Source of the DNA: Streptomyces sp. NBC_01306
Lineage (GTDB): Bacteria > Actinomycetota > Actinomycetes > Streptomycetales > Streptomycetaceae
Assembly (NCBI RefSeq): GCF_026340465.1
Contig: NZ_JAPEPC010000002.1
Span: 62,001-126,000, forward strand
Length of the DNA: 64,000 nucleotides
Reading direction: 5' to 3'
This document shows, one piece after another, positions 8,737-16,946 of this stretch; the stretch's first letter is position 1, and each line of letters starts with the position of its first letter. A program made the position numbers and the translations under genes. The notes below the pieces were generated by a model, which searched no databases, was not told the DNA's origin, and saw only the letters and a program-made list of their open reading frames with translations.

Positions 8737-10043
8737 CCACCACGAAGATCGCGTTCATCGGCGCCGGAAGCGTCGTCTTCACCCAGGGGCTGCTGGCGGA
8801 CCTCTTCGCCTTCCCCGAGCTGACGGACGTCCACATCGCCCTGCACGACATCGATGCGGAGCGGCTGGCCACCGCCGACGGCGCCGCCCGCCACATCGCT
8901 GCCGAGCGGGGCGCGGCACCGCGGATCACCTCCCACGCGGAGCGGCGTGCGGCCCTGGACGGCGCCGACTTCGTCATCAACATCGTCCAGGTCGGCATGG
9001 GCGAGGCCACCCGTACCGACTTCGAAGTGCCCGCACGCTACGGCCTGCGGCAGACCATCGGCGACACACTGGGCATCGGCGGCATCTTCCGCGCGCTGCG
9101 CACCTTCCCCCTCCTCAAGTCCCTCGGCGAGGACATCTCCGAACTCTGCCCCGACGCCTGGCTGCTCAACTACACCAACCCCATGGCGATGAACATCCAG
9201 TACCTCACCCAGGCCACCGGACTGACCCGCGTCGTGGGGCTGTGCCACTCGGTGTACTGGACCATGCGGGACCTCTCCGACCTGGTGGGCGTCGCGTACG
9301 AGGATGTCAGCTACCTCGCCGCGGGCGTCAACCACCAGGCGTGGGTGCTCCGTTTCGAGCAGGGCGGTACGGACCTCTACCCCCGGCTGGACGCCCTGGT
9401 GGCGGACGACCCGCAGCTGCGCCGCCGGGTCCGGGTCGACATGTACCGGCGCCTGGGCCACTATCCGACGGAGACCAGCGAGCACTCCGCCGAGTACGTG
9501 CCCTGGTATCTGCACCACGCCGACGAGATCGAGCGGCTGCGGCTGCCGGTCGGCGCCTATCTGGGCATCGTCGACGAGAATGTCGCGGAGTACGAGAAGA
9601 CGCGGGCCGCCCTCGCGTCCGGGGCGCCGCTCCCCGTCGAGGGAACCATGGAGTACGCCCCGCAGGTCATCCACAGCATCGTCACGGGCACCCCCCGCAC
9701 CGTCTACGGCAATGTGCCCAACCGCGGGCTCATCGACAATCTCCCCGCTTCGGGGACCGTCGAAGTCCCGTGCCTGGTCGATTCACTGGGCGTGCAGCCC
9801 ACCCGTATCGGTGCGCTGCCCGCGCAGTGTGCCGCACTCAACCGCACGTATCTGAGCGCGAACGACCTCGTCGTCCGCGCCGCTCTGTACGACGAGCCGC
9901 GCCATGTCCGGCAGGCCGCGATGACCGACCCGGCGACCGCCGCGGCCCTGCCGGTCGAACGGATCTGGGATCTGTGCGACGACATGGTGCGGGCCCACGG
10001 CGATGCGCTTCAGCCGTCGCTGCGCGCCGTTCTGGGCCACTGA
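8733..10043 (+). CDS. GH4 NAD-dependent alpha-glycosidase (alpha-galactosidase-like)
   Basis: 436 residues. Rossmann start KIAFIGAGSVVFTQGLLADL (residues 5-24), TNPMAMN around 152, LCHSVYW around 170 and GVNHQAWVL around 196 are the GH4 NAD+/metal-binding landmarks. The CHSV form, with Cys and His as metal ligands, is the one seen in MelA-type alpha-galactosidases. GH4 enzymes are cytoplasmic and cleave by an oxidation-elimination route, needing NAD+ and a divalent metal. It is the last gene of the operon and is followed by a strong hairpin at 10070-10105. Galactose versus N-acetylgalactosamine or glucose specificity is not readable. Confidence 0.9.
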   Translation: MTTTKIAFIGAGSVVFTQGLLADLFAFPELTDVHIALHDIDAERLATADGAARHIAAERGAAPRITSHAERRAALDGADFVINIVQVGMGEATRTDFEVPARYGLRQTIGDTLGIGGIFRALRTFPLLKSLGEDISELCPDAWLLNYTNPMAMNIQYLTQATGLTRVVGLCHSVYWTMRDLSDLVGVAYEDVSYLAAGVNHQAWVLRFEQGGTDLYPRLDALVADDPQLRRRVRVDMYRRLGHYPTETSEHSAEYVPWYLHHADEIERLRLPVGAYLGIVDENVAEYEKTRAALASGAPLPVEGTMEYAPQVIHSIVTGTPRTVYGNVPNRGLIDNLPASGTVEVPCLVDSLGVQPTRIGALPAQCAALNRTYLSANDLVVRAALYDEPRHVRQAAMTDPATAAALPVERIWDLCDDMVRAHGDALQPSLRAVLGH

Positions 10044-10069
10044 ACCCGGGGCCCTTTCCGTTCGGATCA

Positions 10070-10105
10070 GGCCGCCGGCAGGGCACGGAGCCCCTGCCGG
10101 CGGCC
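10070..10105. terminator. Bidirectional terminator hairpin
   Basis: Perfect 14-bp stem (GGCCGCCGGCAGGG at 10070-10083 pairing with 10092-10105) with an 8-base loop, between the convergent GH4 and GNAT genes. Confidence 0.8.
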
Positions 10106-10154
10106 GGACCGGGCGGTACGGGACCGGGTGCGGCGAGGCCGGGTTCTGCGGGTC

Positions 10155-10922
10155 TCAGCGCAGCGCAGTCGTCCGCGCGTCCGGGGCCTCGGTCCCGGAC
10201 GCGGCCGCTGCCTCGGCGAGGTGCTTCGGCACGAGCGCCGAGAGGAACTCGGGCCGCCGGCGGAGCCGGAACCCCAGGGACTCGTACAGCCGGACGGCGT
10301 TCGTGTTGGACGCCGCTGCGTGCAGGAACGGTGTGTCGCCGCGCTCCCTGATCTCGTGCGAGAGGGCGTGTATCAGCCGGGTGCCGAGGCCCTGTCCGCG
10401 GGCGGACTCATCGGTGCAGACCGCGCTGATCTCGCTCCAGCCGGGCGGCCGCATCCGCTCACCGGCCATGGCGACGAGTCTGCCCCCGTGCCGGATCCCG
10501 AGGTAGGTGCCGAGTTCGACCGTGCGCGGCAGGAAAGGGCCGGGGCGGGTGCGTTCGACCAGGTCGAGCATCTCGGGCACGTCGGCGGGTCCGAGGCGTA
10601 CGGCCTCCGGGTCGGGCGCCGCGGCCACCCCGTCGTCGACGAGCTGAACGCCCGGCGCGTGGAAGACGACCTCCCAGTCGTCCGGCGGCGGCTCGTGGAA
10701 CGCGGTGAGGGTCACCACCCCGCCGGGTCCCGCGAGTGCGGCGACGTCGGCCCAGTCCGCGGCGTCGGGGGCCTCGGGCGTGGAGAACCAGGTCGCCACG
10801 CCGGCCGGATAGCACAGGACGCGGCCGCGGGAGCGCGCGAAGCCTGCGTGCGGGCCGGTCAGCGCGTTGCGTACCGGATTGTCCAGGGGGTGCGCCGCGG
10901 CTGCCGGGTGCGGGACGCTCAT
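10155..10922 (-). CDS. GNAT-family N-acetyltransferase
   Basis: 255 residues. The acetyl-CoA-binding core is C-terminal: ISAVCTDESARGQGLGTRLIHAL (about 170-192, containing the R/Q-x-x-G-x-G/A motif as RGQGLG), then the FLHAAASNTNAVRLYESLGF strand-helix-strand typical of GNAT. The N-terminal 110 residues are less conserved and probably select the substrate, which is unknown. Its start overlaps the stop of the upstream oxidoreductase by four bases, so the two are one operon. Confidence 0.88.
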   Translation of the reverse strand: MSVPHPAAAAHPLDNPVRNALTGPHAGFARSRGRVLCYPAGVATWFSTPEAPDAADWADVAALAGPGGVVTLTAFHEPPPDDWEVVFHAPGVQLVDDGVAAAPDPEAVRLGPADVPEMLDLVERTRPGPFLPRTVELGTYLGIRHGGRLVAMAGERMRPPGWSEISAVCTDESARGQGLGTRLIHALSHEIRERGDTPFLHAAASNTNAVRLYESLGFRLRRRPEFLSALVPKHLAEAAAASGTEAPDARTTALR

Positions 10923-11839
10923 CCGGCCACCTCGATCACGATCTTGCCCCGGGTGTGCCCGCCCTCGACGGCGCGCAGGGCTTCGCCGGCCCGTTCCAGC
11001 GGGAAGGTCCGGGTGACGCAGGCCCGCAGGGCGCCGTCGACGGCGAGGCGTGCCACGGCGTCGAGGACGGCCGCGTTGCGGGCGCGGACGACCGCCGCGC
11101 CGCCCAGCTTCACCACCAGTTCCTTCCCGCCCGCGCTGATGACCCTCGTCCGGTCGGCGACCAGCCCGGCCACCTCCTCCAGCGCCTCGCCGCCGACGAG
11201 GTCGAAGACGGCGTCGACACCGTCCGGGGCGGCTGCCCGCACCCGGTCCGCCACGCCGGGGCCCGAGGGGACATGCACAGCGCCGAGCGCCTCCACGAAC
11301 TCCTTCTTCTCCGCGCTCGCGGTGCCGATGACCCGCACGCCGAGGTGACGTGCGATCTGCACGGCGGCCACGCCCACCCCTCCGCCGGCTCCGTTGACCA
11401 GCAGCGTCGAGCCGGGCGCCGGCTTGAGCTGCTCCACTCCGTCGTACGCGGTGGCCGCCGCGACCGGGAGGGCCGCCGCTTCGGTGAACGGCAGCGCGTC
11501 GGGCTTGTGCGCGGTGACGGCGACGGGCATCAGCGTGTACTCGGCGTACCCGCCGGTCACCGGGTTGCCGAAGACGGCCTGCCCCGGCTCGAATCCCTCG
11601 ACGCCCGGTCCTGTCGCCACCACGGTCCCGGCGGCCTCGCTGCCGAATACCTCGGGGAACGACGGCTCCTCGCTGCCGGGCCTGCGGAATCCCGTACGGA
11701 GTTTCCAGTCCACCGGGTTCACTCCGGCCGCCCGGACGGCGACGAGCACTTCCCCGGGGCCCGGGACCGGCATCTCCAGCTCGGCCTGAGCCTCGGCCTC
11801 GGGGCCGCCGTTACGGGTGAATACGTACGCCTTGGGCAT
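10919..11839 (-). CDS. Zinc-free quinone oxidoreductase (MDR family)
   Basis: 306 residues. GroES-like N-domain (PGPGEVLVAVRAAGVNPVDWKLR), then the NAD(P)H-binding LLVNGAGGGVGVAAVQIARHLG at about 150-171. No zinc-ligand cysteine cluster is present, which places it with the quinone oxidoreductase branch of medium-chain dehydrogenases. Start at ATG 11839 (MPKAYVF), preceded by GAGGGAG; an in-frame GTG four codons upstream is less likely. Physiological substrate unknown. Confidence 0.88.
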   Translation of the reverse strand: MPKAYVFTRNGGPEAEAQAELEMPVPGPGEVLVAVRAAGVNPVDWKLRTGFRRPGSEEPSFPEVFGSEAAGTVVATGPGVEGFEPGQAVFGNPVTGGYAEYTLMPVAVTAHKPDALPFTEAAALPVAAATAYDGVEQLKPAPGSTLLVNGAGGGVGVAAVQIARHLGVRVIGTASAEKKEFVEALGAVHVPSGPGVADRVRAAAPDGVDAVFDLVGGEALEEVAGLVADRTRVISAGGKELVVKLGGAAVVRARNAAVLDAVARLAVDGALRACVTRTFPLERAGEALRAVEGGHTRGKIVIEVAG

Positions 11840-12033
11840 GAACTCCCTCACTCCGGATCAGGGCACCGGCACTGCGCGCTGCCGGTGGCTTCTCCTGCGA
11901 AAAGCCCATTCTGCCTGCACGTATTCCCGGGGCTCCAGGGTGTTCACGAGGCCGCAATACAAGGGGCCCCGCAACGCGAGAAGGCCTTCGGCGGGCAGCG
12001 CCGCCCCTGCGGGCCGGCGGCGGTGCACCGGCC

Positions 12034-12876
12034 TCAGACCTTGCGCCACCGTGCGTTCGCCATGGAGAACGCGCCGAAGGCGGCCAGGCCGATCGCCACC
12101 AGCACCAGCAGCCACGGCCCCGCCGGGGTGTCCGCGAACGAGCGCAGGGTGTCGTCCATGCCCTTGGCCCTGCCGGGCTGGTGGCTGACGGCCGCGGCGA
12201 CGGCGAACCCGCCCGCGGCAGCGAAGATGATGCCCCGGGACGACCCGCCGAACACGCCGGTGACGTCGACGACGCGGCGGGTGTTCCTCGACATCCCGGA
12301 CATCTTGAGATGCTTGCGGTACTTGCGCATGACGGCCCGGGCGGCGATCCACAGCCCGGCACCGGCCACGACGACCCCCGCGATGCCGACGATCCACTGA
12401 CCGCCCGGCCAGCCGAGTGCCGTCGCGGTGACGTCCTCGGACTTCTTGTCCGTCGATCCGCTGCCGCTCCCGCGGTCCCCGGCCGCGTAGGAGAGCACGG
12501 AGTACGAGACGAAACCGTAGAAGACGCAGCGGCCCGCCGCCATGGCCCGTTTGCCGGGCTTGCCGCCGTCCGGTCCTGCCTGGCCGAACAGCGCCTCGGA
12601 CAGCCGCCAGACAGCCATGCCGAGCAGCGCGATGCCCAGGACCCAGAGGAGGATGTGTCCGAACGGCCGGTGCGCGATCTCGGCGATGGCGCCACCGCGG
12701 TCCGCCTGCGCTCCGCCGCCGTCGGAGAACGCGATCCGTGCGGCCAGCACACCGACCAGGACGTAGATCACTCCCCGCGCGGCGAATCCCGCTCGCGCCC
12801 CTGCCGCGACCGCGGTGCTGTCCGCCGCTCGCTTCGCCTGTCTGCGACCACGTGCTGATGCCGTACCGGTATTCAT
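12034..12876 (-). CDS. DUF1206 integral membrane protein
   Basis: 280 residues with three repeats of a two-helix unit. Each unit contains an ARAGFAARGVIYVLVG-like segment (residues about 28-43, 101-125 and 205-228) followed by a second helix, the DUF1206 architecture. The loop around 132-150 is Gly/Ser/Lys-rich. The family is widespread in actinobacteria and no biochemical role is established. It is transcribed alone, towards the oxidoreductase-GNAT pair. Confidence 0.85.
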   Translation of the reverse strand: MNTGTASARGRRQAKRAADSTAVAAGARAGFAARGVIYVLVGVLAARIAFSDGGGAQADRGGAIAEIAHRPFGHILLWVLGIALLGMAVWRLSEALFGQAGPDGGKPGKRAMAAGRCVFYGFVSYSVLSYAAGDRGSGSGSTDKKSEDVTATALGWPGGQWIVGIAGVVVAGAGLWIAARAVMRKYRKHLKMSGMSRNTRRVVDVTGVFGGSSRGIIFAAAGGFAVAAAVSHQPGRAKGMDDTLRSFADTPAGPWLLVLVAIGLAAFGAFSMANARWRKV

Positions 12877-12940
12877 GCTCTACCGGTTGCCCCGTGACCG
12901 GCCGCCGAAGCCTGGGCTGCGGACTTGCTGCAAGCCATGT

Positions 12941-12982
12941 GCTGCGGGCTGCGGGCTGCGGGCTGCGGGCTGCGGGCTGCGG
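12941..12982. repeat. Six perfect copies of a 7-bp tandem repeat
   Basis: GCTGCGG is repeated six times without interruption, in the gap between the divergent DUF1206 and serine-hydrolase genes. Such heptanucleotide arrays can change copy number by slippage; here it would alter promoter spacing, not a reading frame. Confidence 0.9.
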
Positions 12983-13011
12983 CGGAGCACGGCAGACTTC
13001 ATCGTGTCCGG

Positions 13012-13056
13012 CCGATGGCTTTCGGACCGATCGCTTTCCGACCGATGACTTTCCGC
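13012..13056. repeat. Three tandem imperfect 15-bp repeats upstream of the serine hydrolase
   Basis: Units starting at 13012, 13027 and 13042 share the pattern CCGAT-N2-CTTTC-N3. They end 47 bases before the start at 13104. They may be regulator-binding sites or simple slippage products. Confidence 0.7.
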
Positions 13057-13103
13057 CGCGCACCGGGTCTCCCATAGGACCGCACGCTCACGAAGGTGGC
13101 CCG

Positions 13104-14252
13104 ATGACCAACTTGCCGGCACTTCTCACGACGTACGTCGACGCGGGGACCGTCCCCGGCGCGGTGGCCCTGGTGGCCCGCGGCGACGGGGTCGAGGTCG
13201 GAACGGCCGGCTTCTCGGACACCGGGGGCACGTCCCCGATGGCCAGGGATTCCATCTTCCGCATCGCCTCGATCACCAAGCCGGTCACCGCGGCAGCGGT
13301 GATGATGCTGGTGGACGAGGGCCGTATCTCCCTCGACGAGCCGGTCGGGCACCGGTTGCCGGAGCTGGCTTCGCTCTCCGTCGTGCGCACACCGGACAGC
13401 CCGGTCGACGATGTGGTCCCCGCGGCACGGGCGATCACCGTGCGGGATCTGCTCACCTTCCGCGCGGGATACGGGTTTCCGTCCGACTTCTCGCTGCCTG
13501 CGGTCGGGCTGCTGTTCAGCGAGCTGCGGCAGGGGCCACCGCAGTCGGAGGCGGTCCCGGCGCCGGACGATTGGGTGGCCACGCTGTCCCGCATTCCCCT
13601 GCTGCACCAGCCCGGTGACGCCTGGCTGTACAACACCTGTTCCGACATTCTGGGGGTGCTGATCGCCAGGGTCTCCGGTCGCTCGCTCCCCGAGTTCCTG
13701 GCCGAGCGGCTCTTCGAACCCCTCGGGATGACCGACACGGGATTCGAGGTCCCGCCGGCCGAACGCCACCGGCTCGCCGACTTCTACCAGCCCACCCCGG
13801 ACGGCCTCGAACCGGTCGCCTCGGCCGACGGTGAGTGGAGCAGTCTTCCCGCGTTCCCGTCCGGCGCCGGCGGACTGGTCTCGACCGCCGACGACTGGTA
13901 CGCCTTCGCCCGGATGCTGCTCGCCGACGGCGCCGCGGGCGGACGGCAGCTGCTGTCGCCCGATTCCGTGCGGCTGATGACCACCGATCACCTGACGGCC
14001 GAACAGCGAGCCGCCTCCACGCTCTTCCTGGAGGGCCAGGGGTGGGGCTTCGGCGGGTCGGTCGATGTCACGGACGCCGATCCGTGGAACGTGCCGGGCC
14101 GCTACGGCTGGGTCGGCGGCTTCGGCACCGCGGCGCACATCATCCCCTCCACCGGTACGGTCACGATCCTGCTCAGCCAGGTGGCGATGACGGCGCCGAC
14201 CCCGCCCCCGCTGATGCGCGACTTCTGGCGGTACGCGGCGGCCGGTGCCTGA
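13104..14252 (+). CDS. Serine beta-lactamase-like hydrolase (class C / esterase type)
   Basis: 382 residues. The nucleophile motif S-x-x-K is present as SITK (about residue 54, in FRIASITKPVTAAAV) and the Y-x-N motif as YNT (LYNTCSDILG, about 176). The late GWVGGFGTAAH replaces the KTG box, typical of the beta-lactamase-related esterase/D-aminopeptidase branch. No signal peptide is visible, so it is probably cytoplasmic, which argues against antibiotic resistance. Start at ATG 13104 after GGTGG; the much longer open frame upstream runs through the tandem repeats and is not coding-like. Confidence 0.85.
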   Translation: MTNLPALLTTYVDAGTVPGAVALVARGDGVEVGTAGFSDTGGTSPMARDSIFRIASITKPVTAAAVMMLVDEGRISLDEPVGHRLPELASLSVVRTPDSPVDDVVPAARAITVRDLLTFRAGYGFPSDFSLPAVGLLFSELRQGPPQSEAVPAPDDWVATLSRIPLLHQPGDAWLYNTCSDILGVLIARVSGRSLPEFLAERLFEPLGMTDTGFEVPPAERHRLADFYQPTPDGLEPVASADGEWSSLPAFPSGAGGLVSTADDWYAFARMLLADGAAGGRQLLSPDSVRLMTTDHLTAEQRAASTLFLEGQGWGFGGSVDVTDADPWNVPGRYGWVGGFGTAAHIIPSTGTVTILLSQVAMTAPTPPPLMRDFWRYAAAGA

Positions 14253-14296
14253 GGCAACACGCCGCAGCGCTCAGAGCCCACGGCCGGGACGCCTGA

Positions 14297-14325
14297 CACG
14301 TACACACCTGGCACGTACACACCTG
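14297..14325. repeat. Short direct repeat, two 14-bp copies
   Basis: CACGTACACACCTG at 14297-14310 and again at 14312-14325, in the gap between convergent genes. No function is suggested by position. Confidence 0.85.
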
Positions 14326-14337
14326 CCGCACATACGG

Positions 14338-14379
14338 ATGGGGCCTGTGCGCGACCGCGTGGCCACGCACAGACCCCAT
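14338..14379. terminator. Bidirectional terminator hairpin
   Basis: ATGGGG-C-CTGTGCG (14338-14351) pairs with CGCACAG-A-CCCCAT (14366-14379), a 14-bp stem with one mismatch, placed between the convergent serine hydrolase and carboxypeptidase genes. Confidence 0.75.
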
Positions 14380-14398
14380 CTGCGTTACCTGCGAAGGG

Positions 14399-15289
14399 CT
14401 ACTTCTTGAAGGCGTAGTCCATCAGCTTCTTCGCGTCCGCGGTGCGGTTCGCCTCCGAGGAGGACGCGAGGACCGTACCGATGACGGTCTTGCTGCCGCG
14501 GGTGGCGGCGAAGACCAGGCAGTACTTGGCCTCCGGGCCCGACCCGGTCTTGAGGCCGATGGTGCCCGAGTAACTGCCGAGCAGTTTGTTGGTGTTGGTC
14601 CACGACATGTAGCGGTAGCCACCGCTCTTCGTCGTGACCTTCTGCTTGGTCGACTTCGTCTTCACGACCGTGCGGAAGGTGGAGTACTTCATCGCGTTGC
14701 TGGCGAGCTTCGTCAGGTCACGCGGGGTCGAGTAGTTGGCACCACTCCCTATGCCGTCGAACGAGTCGAAGTGCGTGTTCTTCAGGCCGAGCGTCTTCGC
14801 GGTGGAGTTCATCTTCCCGATGAACGACTTCACTCGCGCCGCCCGGGTGGAACCGCTGCCGAACTTGTCGGCCAGCGCGTACGCCGCGTCACAGCCGGAC
14901 GGCAGCATCAGGCCGTACAGCAGTTGCCGGACCGTGACCTTGTCGCCGACGATCAGCCGGGCCGACGACGCGTTCTTGGAGACGATGTAGTCGCTGTACG
15001 CCTTCTGGACCGTGACCTTGGAATCCAGGTTGAGGTTCTTCTGTCCGAGCACCACCCGGATCGTCATGATCTTGGTGGTGGAACCGGTGGAACGGCGGGT
15101 GTCCGCAGCTTTGGTGAAGAGGGTCTTCGCCGTGCTGTTGTTCATCACGAAGCCGCCCTTGGCGACGATCGTGGGCGCTTTCGGTGTGGCGGCCTGGGCC
15201 GAGGCGCCGAACGCCCCAGCGGTCGACACAGCGCCTGCGGTCACGACGACCACAGACATGCGTCTCATGCCCTTGATGCCAATGTTCAA
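14399..15289 (-). CDS. Secreted D-alanyl-D-alanine carboxypeptidase (PBP5/DacA-like, S11)
   Basis: 296 residues from a TTG start at 15289. Signal peptide about 1-34 (cleavage near AQA). Active-site motifs are in order: S70-T-T-K73, S131-G-C133 in place of the usual SxN, and K247-T-G. The enzyme trims the terminal D-Ala of peptidoglycan stem peptides outside the cell. Unlike classical DacA there is no clear C-terminal amphipathic anchor, so it is probably soluble. TTG is chosen because GGAG lies 8 bases upstream; the in-frame ATG at 15268 has AAGGG only one base away, which is too close. Monocistronic. Confidence 0.88.
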   Translation of the reverse strand: MNIGIKGMRRMSVVVVTAGAVSTAGAFGASAQAATPKAPTIVAKGGFVMNNSTAKTLFTKAADTRRSTGSTTKIMTIRVVLGQKNLNLDSKVTVQKAYSDYIVSKNASSARLIVGDKVTVRQLLYGLMLPSGCDAAYALADKFGSGSTRAARVKSFIGKMNSTAKTLGLKNTHFDSFDGIGSGANYSTPRDLTKLASNAMKYSTFRTVVKTKSTKQKVTTKSGGYRYMSWTNTNKLLGSYSGTIGLKTGSGPEAKYCLVFAATRGSKTVIGTVLASSSEANRTADAKKLMDYAFKK

Positions 15290-15432
15290 GATGAAATCTC
15301 CAAATGCCGCTTCAGCGCGGCCTCATGCGAGTGCCGCTCGCACGTGAGACGAATGAAGGACCCCAAAGGATGCGGGGGCGCGCGAGAAATTTTCCGGGCG
15401 CCGCGCTGCCGCGATTCTGCCATGCTGACGGC

Positions 15433-16182
15433 GTGCCGTACGGACCAAGCACACCCGAACCCATCACGGCCGACCCGCCCCGCGCGGAGCCCAGGCCGCT
15501 CCTCACCCAGGCCTGGCTGGATCTGGCCTTTCTGCACTGGGCGGCCGACCCTGCGGATGTGGCCCCGCTGCTGCCGCCGGGCACGTTCCCGGACGTCCTG
15601 GACGGGGTGACCTACGTGGGGCTCGTCGCCTTCCATATGCACCGGACGGGATTGTTCCGGCTGCCGGGGGTGCCGTATCTGGGATCCTTCCCCGAGACCA
15701 ATGTGCGCCTGTACTCCGTGGACGGCCGGGGGCGGCGCGGCGTGGTGTTCCGCTCGCTCGACGCAGCACGCCTCATTCCGGCGGCTGTCGGGCGAACGGC
15801 CTTCCGGCTGCCCTATATGTGGTCCCGGATGACCGTCGACCGCGAAGGGGAGACCCTCACGTACACCAGTCGCCGGCGCCTGCCCGGCCCGCGCGACGCA
15901 CACAGCCGGATCCGGATCCGGATCGGGGAACGCGTCCGGGAGCCCAGCGGTCTTGAGCACTTCGTCACCGCGCGGTGGGGGCTGCACACGAGCCTTCTCG
16001 GCCACCCGCTGTACCTGCCGAACACCCACCCCCGCTGGACGCTGTACCGGGCGGAGCTGACCGGCTGCACCGAGAACCTCGTCGCGCCGGCGGGGCTTCG
16101 CACGCCGGCGGGCGAACCCGTCAGCGTGCTCTACTCACCCGGCGTCCAGGTGCGTTTCGGACGCCCCGAACGCGCCGGCTGA
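15433..16182 (+). CDS. DUF2071 (YqjF-like) family protein
   Basis: 249 residues from GTG 15433. The pattern LLTQAWLDLAFLHWAADPADVAPLLPPGT, then TYVGLVAFHM, GVPYLGSFPETNVRLYSVDGRGRRGVVFRSLDA and a late LYSPGVQVRFGRP is the DUF2071 family, soluble proteins of unknown function related to acetoacetate-decarboxylase-fold proteins. In-frame ATGs upstream (15370 and earlier) are possible, but the codons there (AGA AAT TTT) are not Streptomyces-like, so GTG 15433 is preferred. Confidence 0.75.
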   Translation: MPYGPSTPEPITADPPRAEPRPLLTQAWLDLAFLHWAADPADVAPLLPPGTFPDVLDGVTYVGLVAFHMHRTGLFRLPGVPYLGSFPETNVRLYSVDGRGRRGVVFRSLDAARLIPAAVGRTAFRLPYMWSRMTVDREGETLTYTSRRRLPGPRDAHSRIRIRIGERVREPSGLEHFVTARWGLHTSLLGHPLYLPNTHPRWTLYRAELTGCTENLVAPAGLRTPAGEPVSVLYSPGVQVRFGRPERAG

Positions 16183-16255
16183 AGCGCCCGGCCGCCCCGC
16201 CGGACCCTCCAAAACATCCGTGGCATATGCACTGACCTGGTCGTTCGCCATTTAA

Positions 16256-16270
16256 TAATGGTCAGCATTA
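16256..16270. promoter_or_regulatory. Inverted repeat, probable TetR operator
   Basis: TAATG-GTCAG-CATTA is a perfect 5-bp inverted repeat with a 5-base centre, in a short AT-rich island ending 10 bases before the TetR gene start. Position and symmetry fit autoregulation. Confidence 0.6.
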
Positions 16271-16280
16271 GAATAGCCGC

Positions 16281-16946
16281 ATGGCGAGGACATCAGGGCC
16301 CGAGACCCGGGAGAAACTGATCCGCGCGGCCGAGGAGATCTTCGCCGCGCAGGGCGTCGACGGCGCACAGCTGCGCGACATCATCCGGCTGGCCGGACAG
16401 AGCAACCCATCAGCCGTGCAGTACCACTTCGGTTCACGCGCCGGTCTGCTCGACACCGTGATGGCCGGGCGCCAGCGGCGTACCGAAGCCGTCCTGGCAG
16501 AGCTGATCGGCGACGGCGGGCAGGATCTGCGCGGGCTGCTCGCCGCCCTGGTCGCCGCCGAGGCCACCGAGCTGCGCACCGAGCGCGGGCAGCGCTGCTT
16601 GCAGGTCTCCGCGCAGCTCAGCCACCAGAGCGGCGTACGCACCGGCATCCCGCACCCGACGCTCGAAGGCACCGTCTACTGGCAGCTCATCGGCCGGCTG
16701 GCCCAGTGTCTGGAAGCGCTGCCCGAGCCGGTCCGGCTGGAGCGCGTGGATCTGGCACTGACGCTGGTCGGCGCCGCGATGGCGGACCGCGCCCGCCAGT
16801 GTCTCGCCGGCGCCGAACCCCTCACCGGCGAGCCGCTGTTCCTCGCCGACCTCGTCTCGATGACGGCCGCCCTGCTGACGGCCCCCGTACCGCATGAAGC
16901 TCCGGACGGAGCCGATGCCCGAGCAGAACGAAGGAATGAGTCATGA
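16281..16946 (+). CDS. TetR-family transcriptional regulator
   Basis: 221 residues. N-terminal HTH: LIRAAEEIFAAQGVDGAQLRDIIRLAG then NPSAVQYHFGSRAGLLDTVM, the classic TetR DNA-binding helix pair. The C-terminal ligand domain (about 70-205) is poorly conserved. Its stop overlaps the start of the SDR gene (ATGA at 16943-16946), so the regulator and dehydrogenase are co-translated. A likely ligand is the SDR substrate or product. Start ATG 16281 follows the inverted repeat at 16256-16270. Confidence 0.92.
   Translation: MARTSGPETREKLIRAAEEIFAAQGVDGAQLRDIIRLAGQSNPSAVQYHFGSRAGLLDTVMAGRQRRTEAVLAELIGDGGQDLRGLLAALVAAEATELRTERGQRCLQVSAQLSHQSGVRTGIPHPTLEGTVYWQLIGRLAQCLEALPEPVRLERVDLALTLVGAAMADRARQCLAGAEPLTGEPLFLADLVSMTAALLTAPVPHEAPDGADARAERRNES

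Noticed and set aside
12941..12982. Heptamer array considered as a CRISPR or origin iteron
   Set aside because: Units are directly adjacent without spacers, and there are no cas or replication genes nearby.
13104..14252. Serine hydrolase considered as an antibiotic-resistance beta-lactamase
   Set aside because: No signal peptide and no KTG box; the sequence fits the esterase/D-aminopeptidase branch better.
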